DNA of 64,000 nucleotides, taken from Melaminivora sp034675505. GTDB taxonomy: Bacteria; Pseudomonadota; Gammaproteobacteria; Burkholderiales; Burkholderiaceae_C. Position 1 is the stretch's first letter; each line of letters starts with the position of its first letter. This document shows, piece after piece, positions 1 to 7,350 of the stretch. The stretch covers positions 24,119 to 88,118 of the forward strand of contig JAUCDD010000002.1 in NCBI GenBank assembly GCA_034675505.1, given 5' to 3'. Below the pieces are notes generated by a model. It was given only the letters and a program-made list of their open reading frames with translations. It was not told the DNA's origin and ran no database searches. A program made the translations under genes and the position numbers.

Positions 1-737
1 GCCAGCTCCAGATGCGCGACACGCACAAGATCACTGACGACCACCCGGACATGGACTGGAACGACGCCTACGCCATCCAGGACGCCATCCTGGCGCGCAA
101 GCTGGCGCGCGGCGCGCGCGTGGTCGGCCTCAAGGCGGGCCTGACGTCGCACGCCAAGATGCGCCAGATGGGCGTGACCGATCCGGTCTTCGGCTTCCTG
201 GTAGACGAGTACAGCGTGCCCGAGGGCAGCGAAGTGCCAACCCGCGAGCTGATCCACCCCAAGGTCGAGCCGGAGATCGCCTTCGTGCTCAAGACCGCGC
301 TCAAAGGCCCCGGCTGCCACATCGGCGCCGTGCTGGCCGCGACCGACTTCGTCATGCCCGGCATCGAGGTCATCGACAGCCGCTACCGCGATTTCAAGTT
401 CGACCTGAAGAGCGTCGTCGCCGACAACACCTCGGCCGCGCGCTTCGTGGTCGGCGGGCGGGCGCTGCGACCGTCCGAAGTCGATCTGCGCACCGTCGGC
501 CTGGTGCTGGAGAAGAACGGCCAGCCCGTGGCACTGGGCGCCGGCGCAGCCGTGCTGGGCCACCCGGCGGCGGCCGTGGCGGCACTGGCCAACCACCTGG
601 GCCGGCGCGGCCAGGAGATCCCGGCCGGCAGCCTGATCCTGTCGGGCGGCGTGACCGAAGCCGTGGCCGTGGCCGCCGGCGACAGCGTCAGCCTGCGCGT
701 GCAGGGCATGGGCAGCGTGTCGCTGCGCTTCGCTTGA
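1..737 (+). CDS. dmpH: 4-oxalocrotonate (2-oxo-3-hexenedioate) decarboxylase, 5' end cut by window edge
   Basis: This enzyme of the catechol meta-cleavage pathway removes CO2 from 4-oxalocrotonate to give 2-hydroxypentadienoate. The visible protein carries the hydratase/decarboxylase fold landmarks of the DmpH/XylI branch: HKITDDHPDM and VGLKAGLTSHAKM near the start, HPKVEPEIAFV (metal-binding acidic residues) and VIDSRYRDFKFD in the middle, and LSGGVTEAVAV near the end. Family members are about 260 residues. A Met codon occurs at base 12, but the frame is open to base 1 and about 25 N-terminal residues seem to be missing, so the gene probably starts outside the window. Its neighbour 21 bases downstream is 4-oxalocrotonate tautomerase, the enzyme that supplies its substrate, which supports the decarboxylase call over the related hydratase DmpE. 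Confidence 0.87.
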   Translation, partial: QLQMRDTHKITDDHPDMDWNDAYAIQDAILARKLARGARVVGLKAGLTSHAKMRQMGVTDPVFGFLVDEYSVPEGSEVPTRELIHPKVEPEIAFVLKTALKGPGCHIGAVLAATDFVMPGIEVIDSRYRDFKFDLKSVVADNTSAARFVVGGRALRPSEVDLRTVGLVLEKNGQPVALGAGAAVLGHPAAAVAALANHLGRRGQEIPAGSLILSGGVTEAVAVAAGDSVSLRVQGMGSVSLRFA

Positions 738-758
738 TTCTTCCAGGGGAGCACGGAC

Positions 759-951
759 ATGCCCTTTGCCCAGATCTACATGCTCGAAGGCCGCACCGAG
801 GAGCAAAAAGAAGGCGGTGATCGAGAAGGTCACCCAGGCGCTGGTGGATGCGGTCGGTGCCCCGGTGGCCAATGTGCGCGTCTGGATCCATGACGTGCCC
901 AAGGAAAACTGGGGCATCGCCGGCGTCAGTGCCAAGGAACTGGGGCGCTGA
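759..951 (+). CDS. dmpI: 4-oxalocrotonate tautomerase with a +1 frameshift
   Basis: The tautomerase interconverts the enol and keto forms of 4-oxalocrotonate, with Pro1 as general base after Met removal. The ATG at 759 gives MPFAQIYMLEGRTEEQK and then leaves frame. The continuation (AVIEKVTQALVDAVGAPVANVRVWIHD, seen in two parts, then PKENWGIAGVSAKELGR) lies in the +1 frame to the stop at 949-951. Removing one A from the five-A run at 805-809 restores a 63-residue protein, the normal length for the family. All 4-OT landmarks (Pro1, the Arg residues at about 11 and 39, the Trp of NWGIAG) are then present. A homopolymer error is more likely than a true pseudogene. It follows the dmpH-like gene directly and is probably co-transcribed with it. 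Confidence 0.85.
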
Positions 952-962
952 CGCCGGTTTTA

Positions 963-1025
963 CAGGTTTTTGGCCTTCAGCCGGCGTCTTTCAACCGTTG
1001 TTAGCTATCAATTTTGATAGTCGAG
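963..1025 (+). repeat. Dispersed GCCGGCG...AGCTATC element, copy 1
   Basis: A roughly 60-base AT-richer element: a TTTTTGGC start, AGCCGGCGT, a variable 15-base middle, then the inverted pair AGCTATCA/TTTTGATAG. Similar elements occur at 5826, 18204 (inverted), 22295, 27800, 38647, 45846 (inverted) and 46812, and none was seen after 47.2 kb. It lies between the tautomerase gene and the convergent MBL hydrolase gene. Confidence 0.7.
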
Positions 1026-1029
1026 CGCC

Positions 1030-1668
1030 TCAAGTCTCGCCCACGAACGGGTTGCTGCGCCGCTCCTGCCCGAACGTGCTCTCCGGCCCATGGCCGGGAA
1101 TGAACACCGTCTCGTCGCCCATGGGCCACAGGCGCCCCTTGATGCTGTCGATCAGCTGCTGGTGGTTGCCCTGCGGGAAGTCGGTGCGGCCTATGCTGCC
1201 GGCGAACAGCACGTCGCCGACGAAGGCGCGCTGGATGGCCGGCGCATGGAATACCACATGGCCGGGGGTGTGCCCCGGGCAGTGGCGCACCTCCAGGGTC
1301 TCGCGGCCGATGCTCACGGTGTCGCCATCGTGCAGCCAGCGCGTGGGCGTGAATGCCTTGGCCGGCGGAAAGCCGAACATCGCGCTTTGCTGCGGCAGGC
1401 CGTCGATCCAGAACTGGTCGCCCTCGTGCGGGCCGATGATGGGCAGCGAGAGCCGCTCGGCCAGCTCGCCGGCGCCGCCGGCGTGGTCGATGTGGGCGTG
1501 CGTCAGCCAGATGGCTTTGAGGTTCAGGCCCAACCGCTCGACTGCCGCGAGCAGCACATCCAGGTCGCCGCCGGGGTCGATGACGGCGGCGTCCATGGTC
1601 TGGTCGCACCAGGCGAGCGAGCAGTTTTGCTGGAAGGCGGTAACGGGAATGGTCTGGTAGTGCAGCAT
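1030..1668 (-). CDS. MBL-fold metallo-hydrolase (glyoxalase II-like)
   Basis: A 212-residue metallo-beta-lactamase-fold hydrolase of the compact GloB-like (YcbL) group, which acts on small thioesters such as S-lactoylglutathione. The metal ligands are visible in order: THAHIDH at about residues 56-62, the single His of CPGHTPGH at about 130, the Asp of FVGDVLFAGSIGRTDFP at about 150, and a C-terminal FIPGHGP His. The protein lacks the C-terminal helical substrate-binding domain of classical glyoxalase II, so its true substrate is open. It reads towards the tautomerase gene and is separated from the AraC-type regulator gene by about 90 bases. The fold assignment is firm; the glyoxalase role is inferred. 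Confidence 0.85.
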   Translation of the reverse strand: MLHYQTIPVTAFQQNCSLAWCDQTMDAAVIDPGGDLDVLLAAVERLGLNLKAIWLTHAHIDHAGGAGELAERLSLPIIGPHEGDQFWIDGLPQQSAMFGFPPAKAFTPTRWLHDGDTVSIGRETLEVRHCPGHTPGHVVFHAPAIQRAFVGDVLFAGSIGRTDFPQGNHQQLIDSIKGRLWPMGDETVFIPGHGPESTFGQERRSNPFVGET

Positions 1669-1760
1669 GGGAATCGTTGAGGGCGAACAGTGCCGCCAGT
1701 GCCCGCTGAAGGGGCGGTGACAGCGGTTGATCAGGGTGCGGGCAGGTGGTGGCGCTGGCT

Positions 1761-2642
1761 CTACTGCCAGATCCGGTAGGCCCAGAAGCCTTCGTCATGC
1801 GCAATCCTCTGCCACAACTCGGCGGGGCTGTGGCCGGTGATGCGGCGCGACTGCCGGCACAAGTGGGACTGGTCAGAGTAGCCTGCTTGCGCAGCCAGGC
1901 CGGCCCACTGCGGATTGTGCGGGTCTTCGGCATGCAAGGCCTGGAAGAACGCGCGCTCCGCACGTCCAAGGCCCTTCAGTTCCCGCAGGGGCTGGCCGGC
2001 CAAAAGGCGTATCCGGCGTTCCACCTGGCGCAGGCTGCGCCCTGTCCGCGAGGTGGCGGCACGCAGCGCCAGGCCGGTGGCCCAGTCCGCGTAGCGTTGC
2101 ACGCCGAGCCCTCCCATGGGCCGCGCTGCACGCCAGCGGGGCTCCAGGAAGTCCTGAATGATCTGCACGCGGTGATCGTCGTCTGCCCCGGCCGCCACGG
2201 CCCGGCACATCTGCAGCCAGTCCGCCGGCAGCGCCTCGGCGGCGTCGGCAATACGGTTGACCCAGCGCCCGGGGTCTATCCCGGTGAGGTGGTGGATGGC
2301 ATCGGGCAGAAGCAGCAGCATCATTCCGTGCCCTGGTCCCCTGTTCCACGTGATCGACGGGCGCGTGAACGGGCCGCTAAAAGCCACGGGCCAGGGGATG
2401 GGCGAGCGCTGGCTGTCCAGCGAAGCGGGTGCGCCGGGCGCGAGCATGTCCACCGCGCCGGCGAACCACCAGCTGATGGTGCACATGGGCGTGGCGGGAT
2501 AGTGGTTGAAGCGCTGCTCGGGCGGCAGCTGTGCGGCCCGGGTGTCGCGCGCCATCACGCCGCGCATGCAGCCGGCCAGCGACAGCCGTGGCAGCCACAG
2601 CTGCGAGGTGGCGTTGGACAGCGGCGGCAGCGCGCGGGACAT
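1761..2642 (-). CDS. AraC-family transcriptional regulator
   Basis: A 293-residue protein whose last third is an AraC-type double helix-turn-helix, containing RSLRQVERRIRLLAG and LAAQAGYSDQSHLCRQSRRITGHSPAEL, the conserved second HTH with its Y/F-x-D-Q-S-H signature. The N-terminal two thirds (AAQLPPEQRFNHYPATPMCTISWW) resemble the small-molecule-sensing half of regulators whose ligands are usually unknown. I chose the ATG at 2640-2642 because it gives the usual length and sits where homologous N-termini begin; the frame stays open further upstream without coding character. The divergent DUF4336 gene starts 84 bases away, so the regulator may control that gene and its own promoter. Confidence 0.82.
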   Translation of the reverse strand: MSRALPPLSNATSQLWLPRLSLAGCMRGVMARDTRAAQLPPEQRFNHYPATPMCTISWWFAGAVDMLAPGAPASLDSQRSPIPWPVAFSGPFTRPSITWNRGPGHGMMLLLLPDAIHHLTGIDPGRWVNRIADAAEALPADWLQMCRAVAAGADDDHRVQIIQDFLEPRWRAARPMGGLGVQRYADWATGLALRAATSRTGRSLRQVERRIRLLAGQPLRELKGLGRAERAFFQALHAEDPHNPQWAGLAAQAGYSDQSHLCRQSRRITGHSPAELWQRIAHDEGFWAYRIWQ

Positions 2643-2726
2643 CGGTCCAGTGTAGGGGAATGCCCCTGCGCCGAGAGTGTCGGAAACGTTCAAGACGCCC
2701 GCAGGCTGCCGCGGCAGCATGCCGCC

Positions 2727-3413
2727 ATGCTTGAATCCATTGACAACGATCTTTGGCACGCCGTACATGCCTTCAGGGCCAACGGCCTGCCTGTCACCAC
2801 CCGCATGACGGTGGTGCGCCTGCCCGGGCGGCGGCTGCTGGTCCATTCGCCCATTCCTGCGGACCGCGAGTTGCGGTCGCAGCTGGACGAGCTGGGCAAC
2901 GTGGCCTTCATCGTGGCGCCCAACCTGATGCACCACCTCTTCCTGGCACCGTTCGCGGCGGCCTTTCCGCAGGCGGTGGTCTTCGGCCCGCCCGGTTTGA
3001 GGCGCAAGCGACCCGACCTTGGGGCCATCGAGCCGCTGCCGGAGGCGGCCTGCGCAGCCTGGCAGCCGGAGCTGGAGCACTTCGGCTTCGAGGGCATCCC
3101 GGCGGGCGACGAGTCGGTCTGGTTCCATCGGCCATCGGCGACGCTCATCGTCACCGACCTGGTCCAGTGGATGCGCGGGCCGCTCGCGTGGCCGACCCGT
3201 GCCTACGCGGTGCTGACGGGCGTAAGCCGCGCGCCGGCCGTGCCGCTGACCGTGCGCGCGCTGGTGCGCGACCGCGCGGCGGCAGAACGCAGCGCCCGGC
3301 GCCTGTTGCAGTGGCCCTTTGCCAGGGTGCTGCTGGCGCACGATGCCATCATCACCCGGGACGCCCACGCCTGCCTGGCTCGCGCCCTGTCCGTGCTGCA
3401 ACGGCGCAGTTGA
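2727..3413 (+). CDS. DUF4336 domain protein
   Basis: A 228-residue protein of the DUF4336 family, a metallo-beta-lactamase-like fold of unknown role that usually has degenerate metal ligands. It opens with WHAVHAFRANGLPVTTRMTVVRLPGRRLLVHSPI, typical of the family, has APNLMHHLFLAPFAAAFP where an MBL His motif would be, and ends with VLLAHDAIITRDAHACLARAL. There is no signal peptide and no membrane segment. It is transcribed divergently from the AraC-type regulator, which is the likeliest controller, and it converges on xth with 28 bases between the stops. No reaction can be assigned. Confidence 0.8.
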   Translation: MLESIDNDLWHAVHAFRANGLPVTTRMTVVRLPGRRLLVHSPIPADRELRSQLDELGNVAFIVAPNLMHHLFLAPFAAAFPQAVVFGPPGLRRKRPDLGAIEPLPEAACAAWQPELEHFGFEGIPAGDESVWFHRPSATLIVTDLVQWMRGPLAWPTRAYAVLTGVSRAPAVPLTVRALVRDRAAAERSARRLLQWPFARVLLAHDAIITRDAHACLARALSVLQRRS

Positions 3414-3441
3414 GAATGCCGCGCCACCGCTGGCCCTGACT

Positions 3442-4257
3442 TCAAGGCCGCAAGTCGTAGCCGATGGTGATCGGCGCGTGGTCGCTGAAGCGCTCGTCCT
3501 TGTAGATGTGCTCGGTGCGCGCGCGCTGCGCCAGCGCCGGTGTCGCCAGGTGGTAGTCCAGCCGCCAGCCGACGTTGTTGGCCCAGGCCTGGCCGCGGTT
3601 ACTCCACCACGTGTAGCACTCGTCGGTGGCATGGGGCTGCAGGTGCCGGTACACGTCCACCAGCCCGCCGTCCGGCTCGCTTGGGTGCAACAGTTTTGTC
3701 ATCCATTCGCGTTCCTCGGGCAGGAAGCCGCTGTTCTTCTGGTTGCTGCGCCAGTTCTTCAGATCGGCCTGGCTGTGGGCGATGTTGATGTCGCCGCACA
3801 GGATGAACTCGCGCTCGGCCTTCAGGCGCATCAGGTGCGGGTGGAAATTGGCCAGGAAGCGGAACTTGGCGCCCTGGCGCTCCTCGCCCGAGGAGCCGCT
3901 GGGAAAGTAGGCGCTGATGATGGACAGCTTGCGCGCCGGCGTGTCAAAACGCAGCTCCACGCAGCGCCCCTCGGGGTCGAACTCGCCGCAGCCGTAGCCC
4001 ACGCGCACCTCGCTGGGCTCGTGGCGCGTGTAGACGCCCACGCCCGAATAGCCCTTCTTGGCGGCGAAGTGGAAGTGCCCGCGCATGCCCGCGAGCTCCT
4101 CGAAGCGGCCGGCCACGTCGGGCGCCTGCGCCTTGAGTTCCTGCACGCAAATACAATCCGGCCGCTGCCGGTCCAGCCAGGCCTCGACCCCCTTGGAAGT
4201 CGCCGAGCGGATGCCGTTGAGGTTGAGACTGGTGAGTTTGAACAGGGATGTATCCAT
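3442..4257 (-). CDS. xth: Exodeoxyribonuclease III
   Basis: A 271-residue endonuclease/exonuclease/phosphatase-fold enzyme that cleaves DNA at abasic sites and trims 3' ends in base excision repair. Active-site blocks appear in order: SLNLNGIRSA, CVQELKAQ (catalytic Glu), RCVELRFDTPARKLSIISAYFPSGSS, CGDINIAHSQADLKNW (catalytic Asp-Asn), YTWWSNRGQAWANNVGWRLDYHLA, and the final SDHAPITIGYDL with the catalytic Asp-His pair. The length is normal. Its ATG (4255-4257) overlaps the divergent pyrE ATG (4256-4258) by two bases, so each promoter must lie inside the other gene. Confidence 0.95.
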   Translation of the reverse strand: MDTSLFKLTSLNLNGIRSATSKGVEAWLDRQRPDCICVQELKAQAPDVAGRFEELAGMRGHFHFAAKKGYSGVGVYTRHEPSEVRVGYGCGEFDPEGRCVELRFDTPARKLSIISAYFPSGSSGEERQGAKFRFLANFHPHLMRLKAEREFILCGDINIAHSQADLKNWRSNQKNSGFLPEEREWMTKLLHPSEPDGGLVDVYRHLQPHATDECYTWWSNRGQAWANNVGWRLDYHLATPALAQRARTEHIYKDERFSDHAPITIGYDLRP

Positions 4258-5008
4258 GCTGAATCAGGGCGTCGCCAACACGGGCGAGCAGGAAAAGTCA
4301 CAGGAGGCGGCAGGCCTGGCGCAGGATTTCGTGCGTTTTGCCGTCGAATCCGGCGTGCTGCGCTTTGGCGAATTCAAGACCAAGGCCGGGCGCATGAGCC
4401 CGTATTTCTTCAACGCCGGGCTGTTCGACGACGGCGCCAAGCTGGGCCGGCTGGCGCAATTCTATGCACGCGCCCTGCTGGCCAGCGGCGCGCAGTTCGA
4501 CATGGTGTTCGGCCCGGCCTACAAGGGCATCCCGCTGGCCGCCACGGTGGCGGTGGAGCTGGCGCGGCTGGGACGCAACGTGCCGTTCGCCTACAACCGC
4601 AAGGAGGCCAAGGACCACGGCGAGGGCGGCACCCTGGTGGGCGCCCCCCTGGCCGGGCGCGTGCTGATCATCGATGATGTGATGAGTGCCGGCACGGCGG
4701 CGCGCGAGTCCATCGCGCTGATCCGCGCCGCCGGCGCCACGCCGCACGCCATGGCCATCGCCCTGGACCGCCAGGAGATGGCCACCGAGGACGGACGCGA
4801 CGTGGCGCACAGCGCCGTGCAGTACGTGCGCGGCGTGCTGGGCCTGCAGGTGTGCGCCATTGCCACGCTGGCAGACTTGTTGCTTTACCTTTCGGCCAGC
4901 GGCGGCGACGCGCAGATGCATGCGCACCGCGACCGCGTGCTGGCCTACCGGCAGCGCTACGGTGTCGAGGACGGCGAGCCCCCAGGGGCCCGCGCCGGCC
5001 ACCCTTGA
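4256..5008 (+). CDS. pyrE: Orotate phosphoribosyltransferase
   Basis: Converts orotate and PRPP to orotidine 5'-phosphate in pyrimidine synthesis. The PRPP loop is the acidic VLIIDDVMSAGTAARES at about residue 140; FGEFKTKAGRMSPYFFNAGLF near the N-terminus and FAYNRKEAKDHGEGG carry the orotate- and phosphate-binding basic residues. The 250-residue length is slightly above the usual 215-230, with an N-terminal extension of about 20 residues and a Pro/Gly-rich tail of about 15. The ATG at 4256 is chosen because it is the only Met upstream of the conserved LAQDFVRFAVESGVL block. That start overlaps the divergent xth start. A DUF4124 gene follows 57 bases downstream. Confidence 0.94.
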   Translation: MLNQGVANTGEQEKSQEAAGLAQDFVRFAVESGVLRFGEFKTKAGRMSPYFFNAGLFDDGAKLGRLAQFYARALLASGAQFDMVFGPAYKGIPLAATVAVELARLGRNVPFAYNRKEAKDHGEGGTLVGAPLAGRVLIIDDVMSAGTAARESIALIRAAGATPHAMAIALDRQEMATEDGRDVAHSAVQYVRGVLGLQVCAIATLADLLLYLSASGGDAQMHAHRDRVLAYRQRYGVEDGEPPGARAGHP

Positions 5009-5065
5009 TGCGCTGACCTTTTTGCCAACCGGCGGCCGCGAGCGGGCGCCACCGCAGGAGCAGGC

Positions 5066-5779
5066 TTGTTGAAGCTGGGTCGAAGACGTTATCCGGGCCT
5101 TGGTGGTGCAGCGCTGCTGGGCATGCTGGCGCTGCTGGCGGCGCCCGGCCCGGCTGCGGCCCAGGACGGGCGGCCGGCCCGCGAGGTCTATACCTGCGTG
5201 GACAAGGCCGGGCGGCGCCTGACCTCGGACCGGCCGATCGCCGAGTGCACCGACCGCGAGCAGCGCATCCTGGACACCACCGGCACCGAGCGCCGCCGCA
5301 TCGGCCCCACGCTGACCGAGCATGAGCGCGCCGCGCTGGAGGACAAGCGCCGGCGCGAGGCGCAGGAGCGCGCCCGGGTGCTGGAGGAGCGCCGGCGCGA
5401 GCGCGCGCTGCTTGCGCGCTACCCCGACCAGGCCGCGCACGACGCCGAGCGCGCGCAGGCGCTGGTGCAGGTGGAGCAGGTCATTGGCGTGGCGCGCCAG
5501 CGCATCGTGGACCTGGGGGGCGACCGCAAGCGCCTTGCCGCCGAGCTGGAGTTCTACCAGGGCGACCTGGCCAAGGCGCCGCCGAAACTGCAGCGCCAGG
5601 CCGGCGAGATCGACGAAGGCGTGCGCGAGCAGCAGCGTTTCATCGCCGCCCAGGAACAGGAGCGCCGGCGCATCCAGCAGCGCTTCGACGCCGAGCTGGC
5701 GCAACTGCGCCAGCTGTGGGCAGCGCAGCGCGCGGCGGCCGAGCAGTGGGTCGCGCCCTCCGCACCCGCGGGCAAATGA
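5066..5779 (+). CDS. DUF4124 domain, secreted coiled-coil protein
   Basis: A 237-residue predicted periplasmic protein. It begins with a signal peptide (basic MLKLGRRR, hydrophobic LLGMLALLAAPGPAAA, cleavage near AAAQ). A short DUF4124 module follows with its two cysteines (VYTCVDKAGRRLTSDRPIAECTD at about 40-62), then a long charged alpha-helical region rich in Arg, Glu and Ala (about 80-225), probably coiled coil. The start is a TTG at 5066 preceded by GCAGGAGC, a good ribosome site; no in-frame ATG fits the signal peptide. It follows pyrE in the same direction. DUF4124 proteins have no established function; a cell-envelope role is inferred from the export signal. Confidence 0.8.
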   Translation: MLKLGRRRYPGLGGAALLGMLALLAAPGPAAAQDGRPAREVYTCVDKAGRRLTSDRPIAECTDREQRILDTTGTERRRIGPTLTEHERAALEDKRRREAQERARVLEERRRERALLARYPDQAAHDAERAQALVQVEQVIGVARQRIVDLGGDRKRLAAELEFYQGDLAKAPPKLQRQAGEIDEGVREQQRFIAAQEQERRRIQQRFDAELAQLRQLWAAQRAAAEQWVAPSAPAGK

Positions 5780-5814
5780 AAAAAGGCCCTGGGAAGCCAG
5801 CCCGCGCAGGGCCT
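5778..5814 (-). terminator. Rho-independent terminator downstream of gatB
   Basis: On the minus strand the 8-base stem AGGCCCTG/CAGGGCCT (5784-5791 with 5807-5814) is followed by six T residues (5778-5783). It lies about 78 bases beyond the gatB stop. It also directly follows the plus-strand DUF4124 stop, so it may act in both directions. Confidence 0.72.
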
Positions 5815-5825
5815 GGTTTCTCAGG

Positions 5826-5889
5826 GCGCTAATTTTTTAATAGCAAACTATCGTTGCTGCATGCCGGCATGCACGGCATTTGGCTTGAA
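5826..5889 (-). repeat. Dispersed GCCGGCG...AGCTATC element, divergent copy 2
   Basis: Reversed, this reads TTTCAAG..TGCCGGCATGC..GATAGTTTGCTATTAAAAAATTAGC, matching the order of blocks in the other copies but with more changes, so it is the weakest of the accepted copies. It fills the space between the gatB stop and the terminator. Confidence 0.45.
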
Positions 5890-5891
5890 AT

Positions 5892-7337
5892 TCAGTCCAA
5901 ACGGCCCTTTAGCAGCGTGTTGACCTGCTGCGGATTGGCCTTGCCCTTGGACGCCTTCATGACCTGGCCGACCAGTGCGTTGAAGGCCTTGTCCTTGCCG
6001 GCGCGGTACTGCTCGACGTTGCCCGGGTTGGCGGCGATGACCTCGTCGACGATGGCCTCCAAGGCCCCCGTGTCCTGCATCTGCTTGAGGCCCATGGACT
6101 CGATCAGCGCATCGACGTCCTGGCCTTCTTCATTCCACAGCGCGTCGAACACCTGGCGCGCGGCGTTGTTGCTGATGGTGCCGTCCTGGATGCGTGCGAT
6201 CAGCGCGGCCAGTTGCCGGCTGCCGACCCGCGCCTGCTCGATGCCGATTTCCTCGGCGTTCAGGCGGCGCGAGACTTCGCCCATGATCCAGTTGCTGGCC
6301 AGCTTGGGCTGGTCGATGGCAGCGGCCGCGTCCTCGAAGTAGGCCGCCATGGCCTGGCTTTGCGTGAGCGTGGCGGCGTCGTACTCGGGCAGGCCGTACT
6401 GCTGCACGAAGCGCGCGGCCATGGCGCGCGGCAGCTCGGGCATGGCCGCGCGCACCTGCTCCACCCACTCGGGCGCAACGACCAGCGGCGGCAGGTCCGG
6501 GTCGGGGAAGTAGCGGTAGTCGGCCGCGTCTTCCTTGCTGCGCATGGCGCGTGTCTCGCCGGTGTCGGGATCGAACAGCACGGTGGCCTGCACGATCTTG
6601 TGGCCGTCCTCGATCTGCTCGATCTGCCAGCGGATCTCGTAGTCGATCGCCTGCTGCATCGACTTGAACGAGTTCAGGTTCTTGATCTCGCGGCGCGTGC
6701 CCAGGGGTGCCCCGGGCTTTCGCACCGAGACGTTGGCGTCGCAGCGAAAGCTCCCTTCCTGCATGTTGCCGTCGCAGATGCCGATCCAGGTGACCAGCTT
6801 GTGCAGCTCGCGCGCGTAGGCCACGGCTTCCTCGGACGAGCGCATGTCCGGCTCGGTCACGATCTCCAAGAGCGGCGTGCCGGCGCGGTTCAGGTCGATG
6901 CCGCTCATGCCGATGAAGTCCTCGTGCAGCGACTTGCCGGCGTCTTCCTCCAGGTGCGCGCGCACCAGGCGAACGACCCGTTTTTCCTCGCCCAGCAGGA
7001 ACGGGACTTCGCCGCCCTGCACCACGGGAATCTCGAACTGGCTGATCTGGTAGCCCTTGGGCAGGTCGGGGTAGAAGTAGTTCTTGCGCGCGAAGACGCT
7101 CTCGGGCGCGATGGTGCTGCCCAAGGCCAGGCCCAGCTTGATGGCGCAGGCGACCGCTTCGCGGTTCATGACCGGCAGCGTGCCGGGCAGGGCCAGGTCC
7201 ACGGCGCTGGCCTGAGTGTTGGGCGGCGCGCCGAAGGCGGTGCTGGCGCGGCTGAAGATCTTGCTGTTCGTGGCCAGCTGGGCGTGTGTCTCGAAGCCGA
7301 TCACGACCTCGTAGCCCTGGATGAGTTTGGCTGTCAT
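5892..7337 (-). CDS. gatB: Aspartyl/glutamyl-tRNA amidotransferase subunit B
   Basis: The tRNA-binding, kinase-like subunit of GatCAB, which activates Glu-tRNA(Gln) or Asp-tRNA(Asn) with ATP before transamidation. The 481-residue protein starts with YEVVIGFETHAQL and contains the family blocks ARKNYFYPDLPKGYQISQFE, HLEEDAGKSLHE, GIDLNRAGTPLLEIVTEPDM, and FRCDANVSVRK. A C-terminal YqeY-like domain ends in KASKGKANPQQVNTLLKGRL. Metal-binding cysteines of the zinc-containing subgroup are not obvious. It is the last gene of gatC-gatA-gatB, 13 bases after gatA. Confidence 0.96.
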   Translation of the reverse strand: MTAKLIQGYEVVIGFETHAQLATNSKIFSRASTAFGAPPNTQASAVDLALPGTLPVMNREAVACAIKLGLALGSTIAPESVFARKNYFYPDLPKGYQISQFEIPVVQGGEVPFLLGEEKRVVRLVRAHLEEDAGKSLHEDFIGMSGIDLNRAGTPLLEIVTEPDMRSSEEAVAYARELHKLVTWIGICDGNMQEGSFRCDANVSVRKPGAPLGTRREIKNLNSFKSMQQAIDYEIRWQIEQIEDGHKIVQATVLFDPDTGETRAMRSKEDAADYRYFPDPDLPPLVVAPEWVEQVRAAMPELPRAMAARFVQQYGLPEYDAATLTQSQAMAAYFEDAAAAIDQPKLASNWIMGEVSRRLNAEEIGIEQARVGSRQLAALIARIQDGTISNNAARQVFDALWNEEGQDVDALIESMGLKQMQDTGALEAIVDEVIAANPGNVEQYRAGKDKAFNALVGQVMKASKGKANPQQVNTLLKGRLD

Positions 7338-7350
7338 GGCAGGCGGGGGC

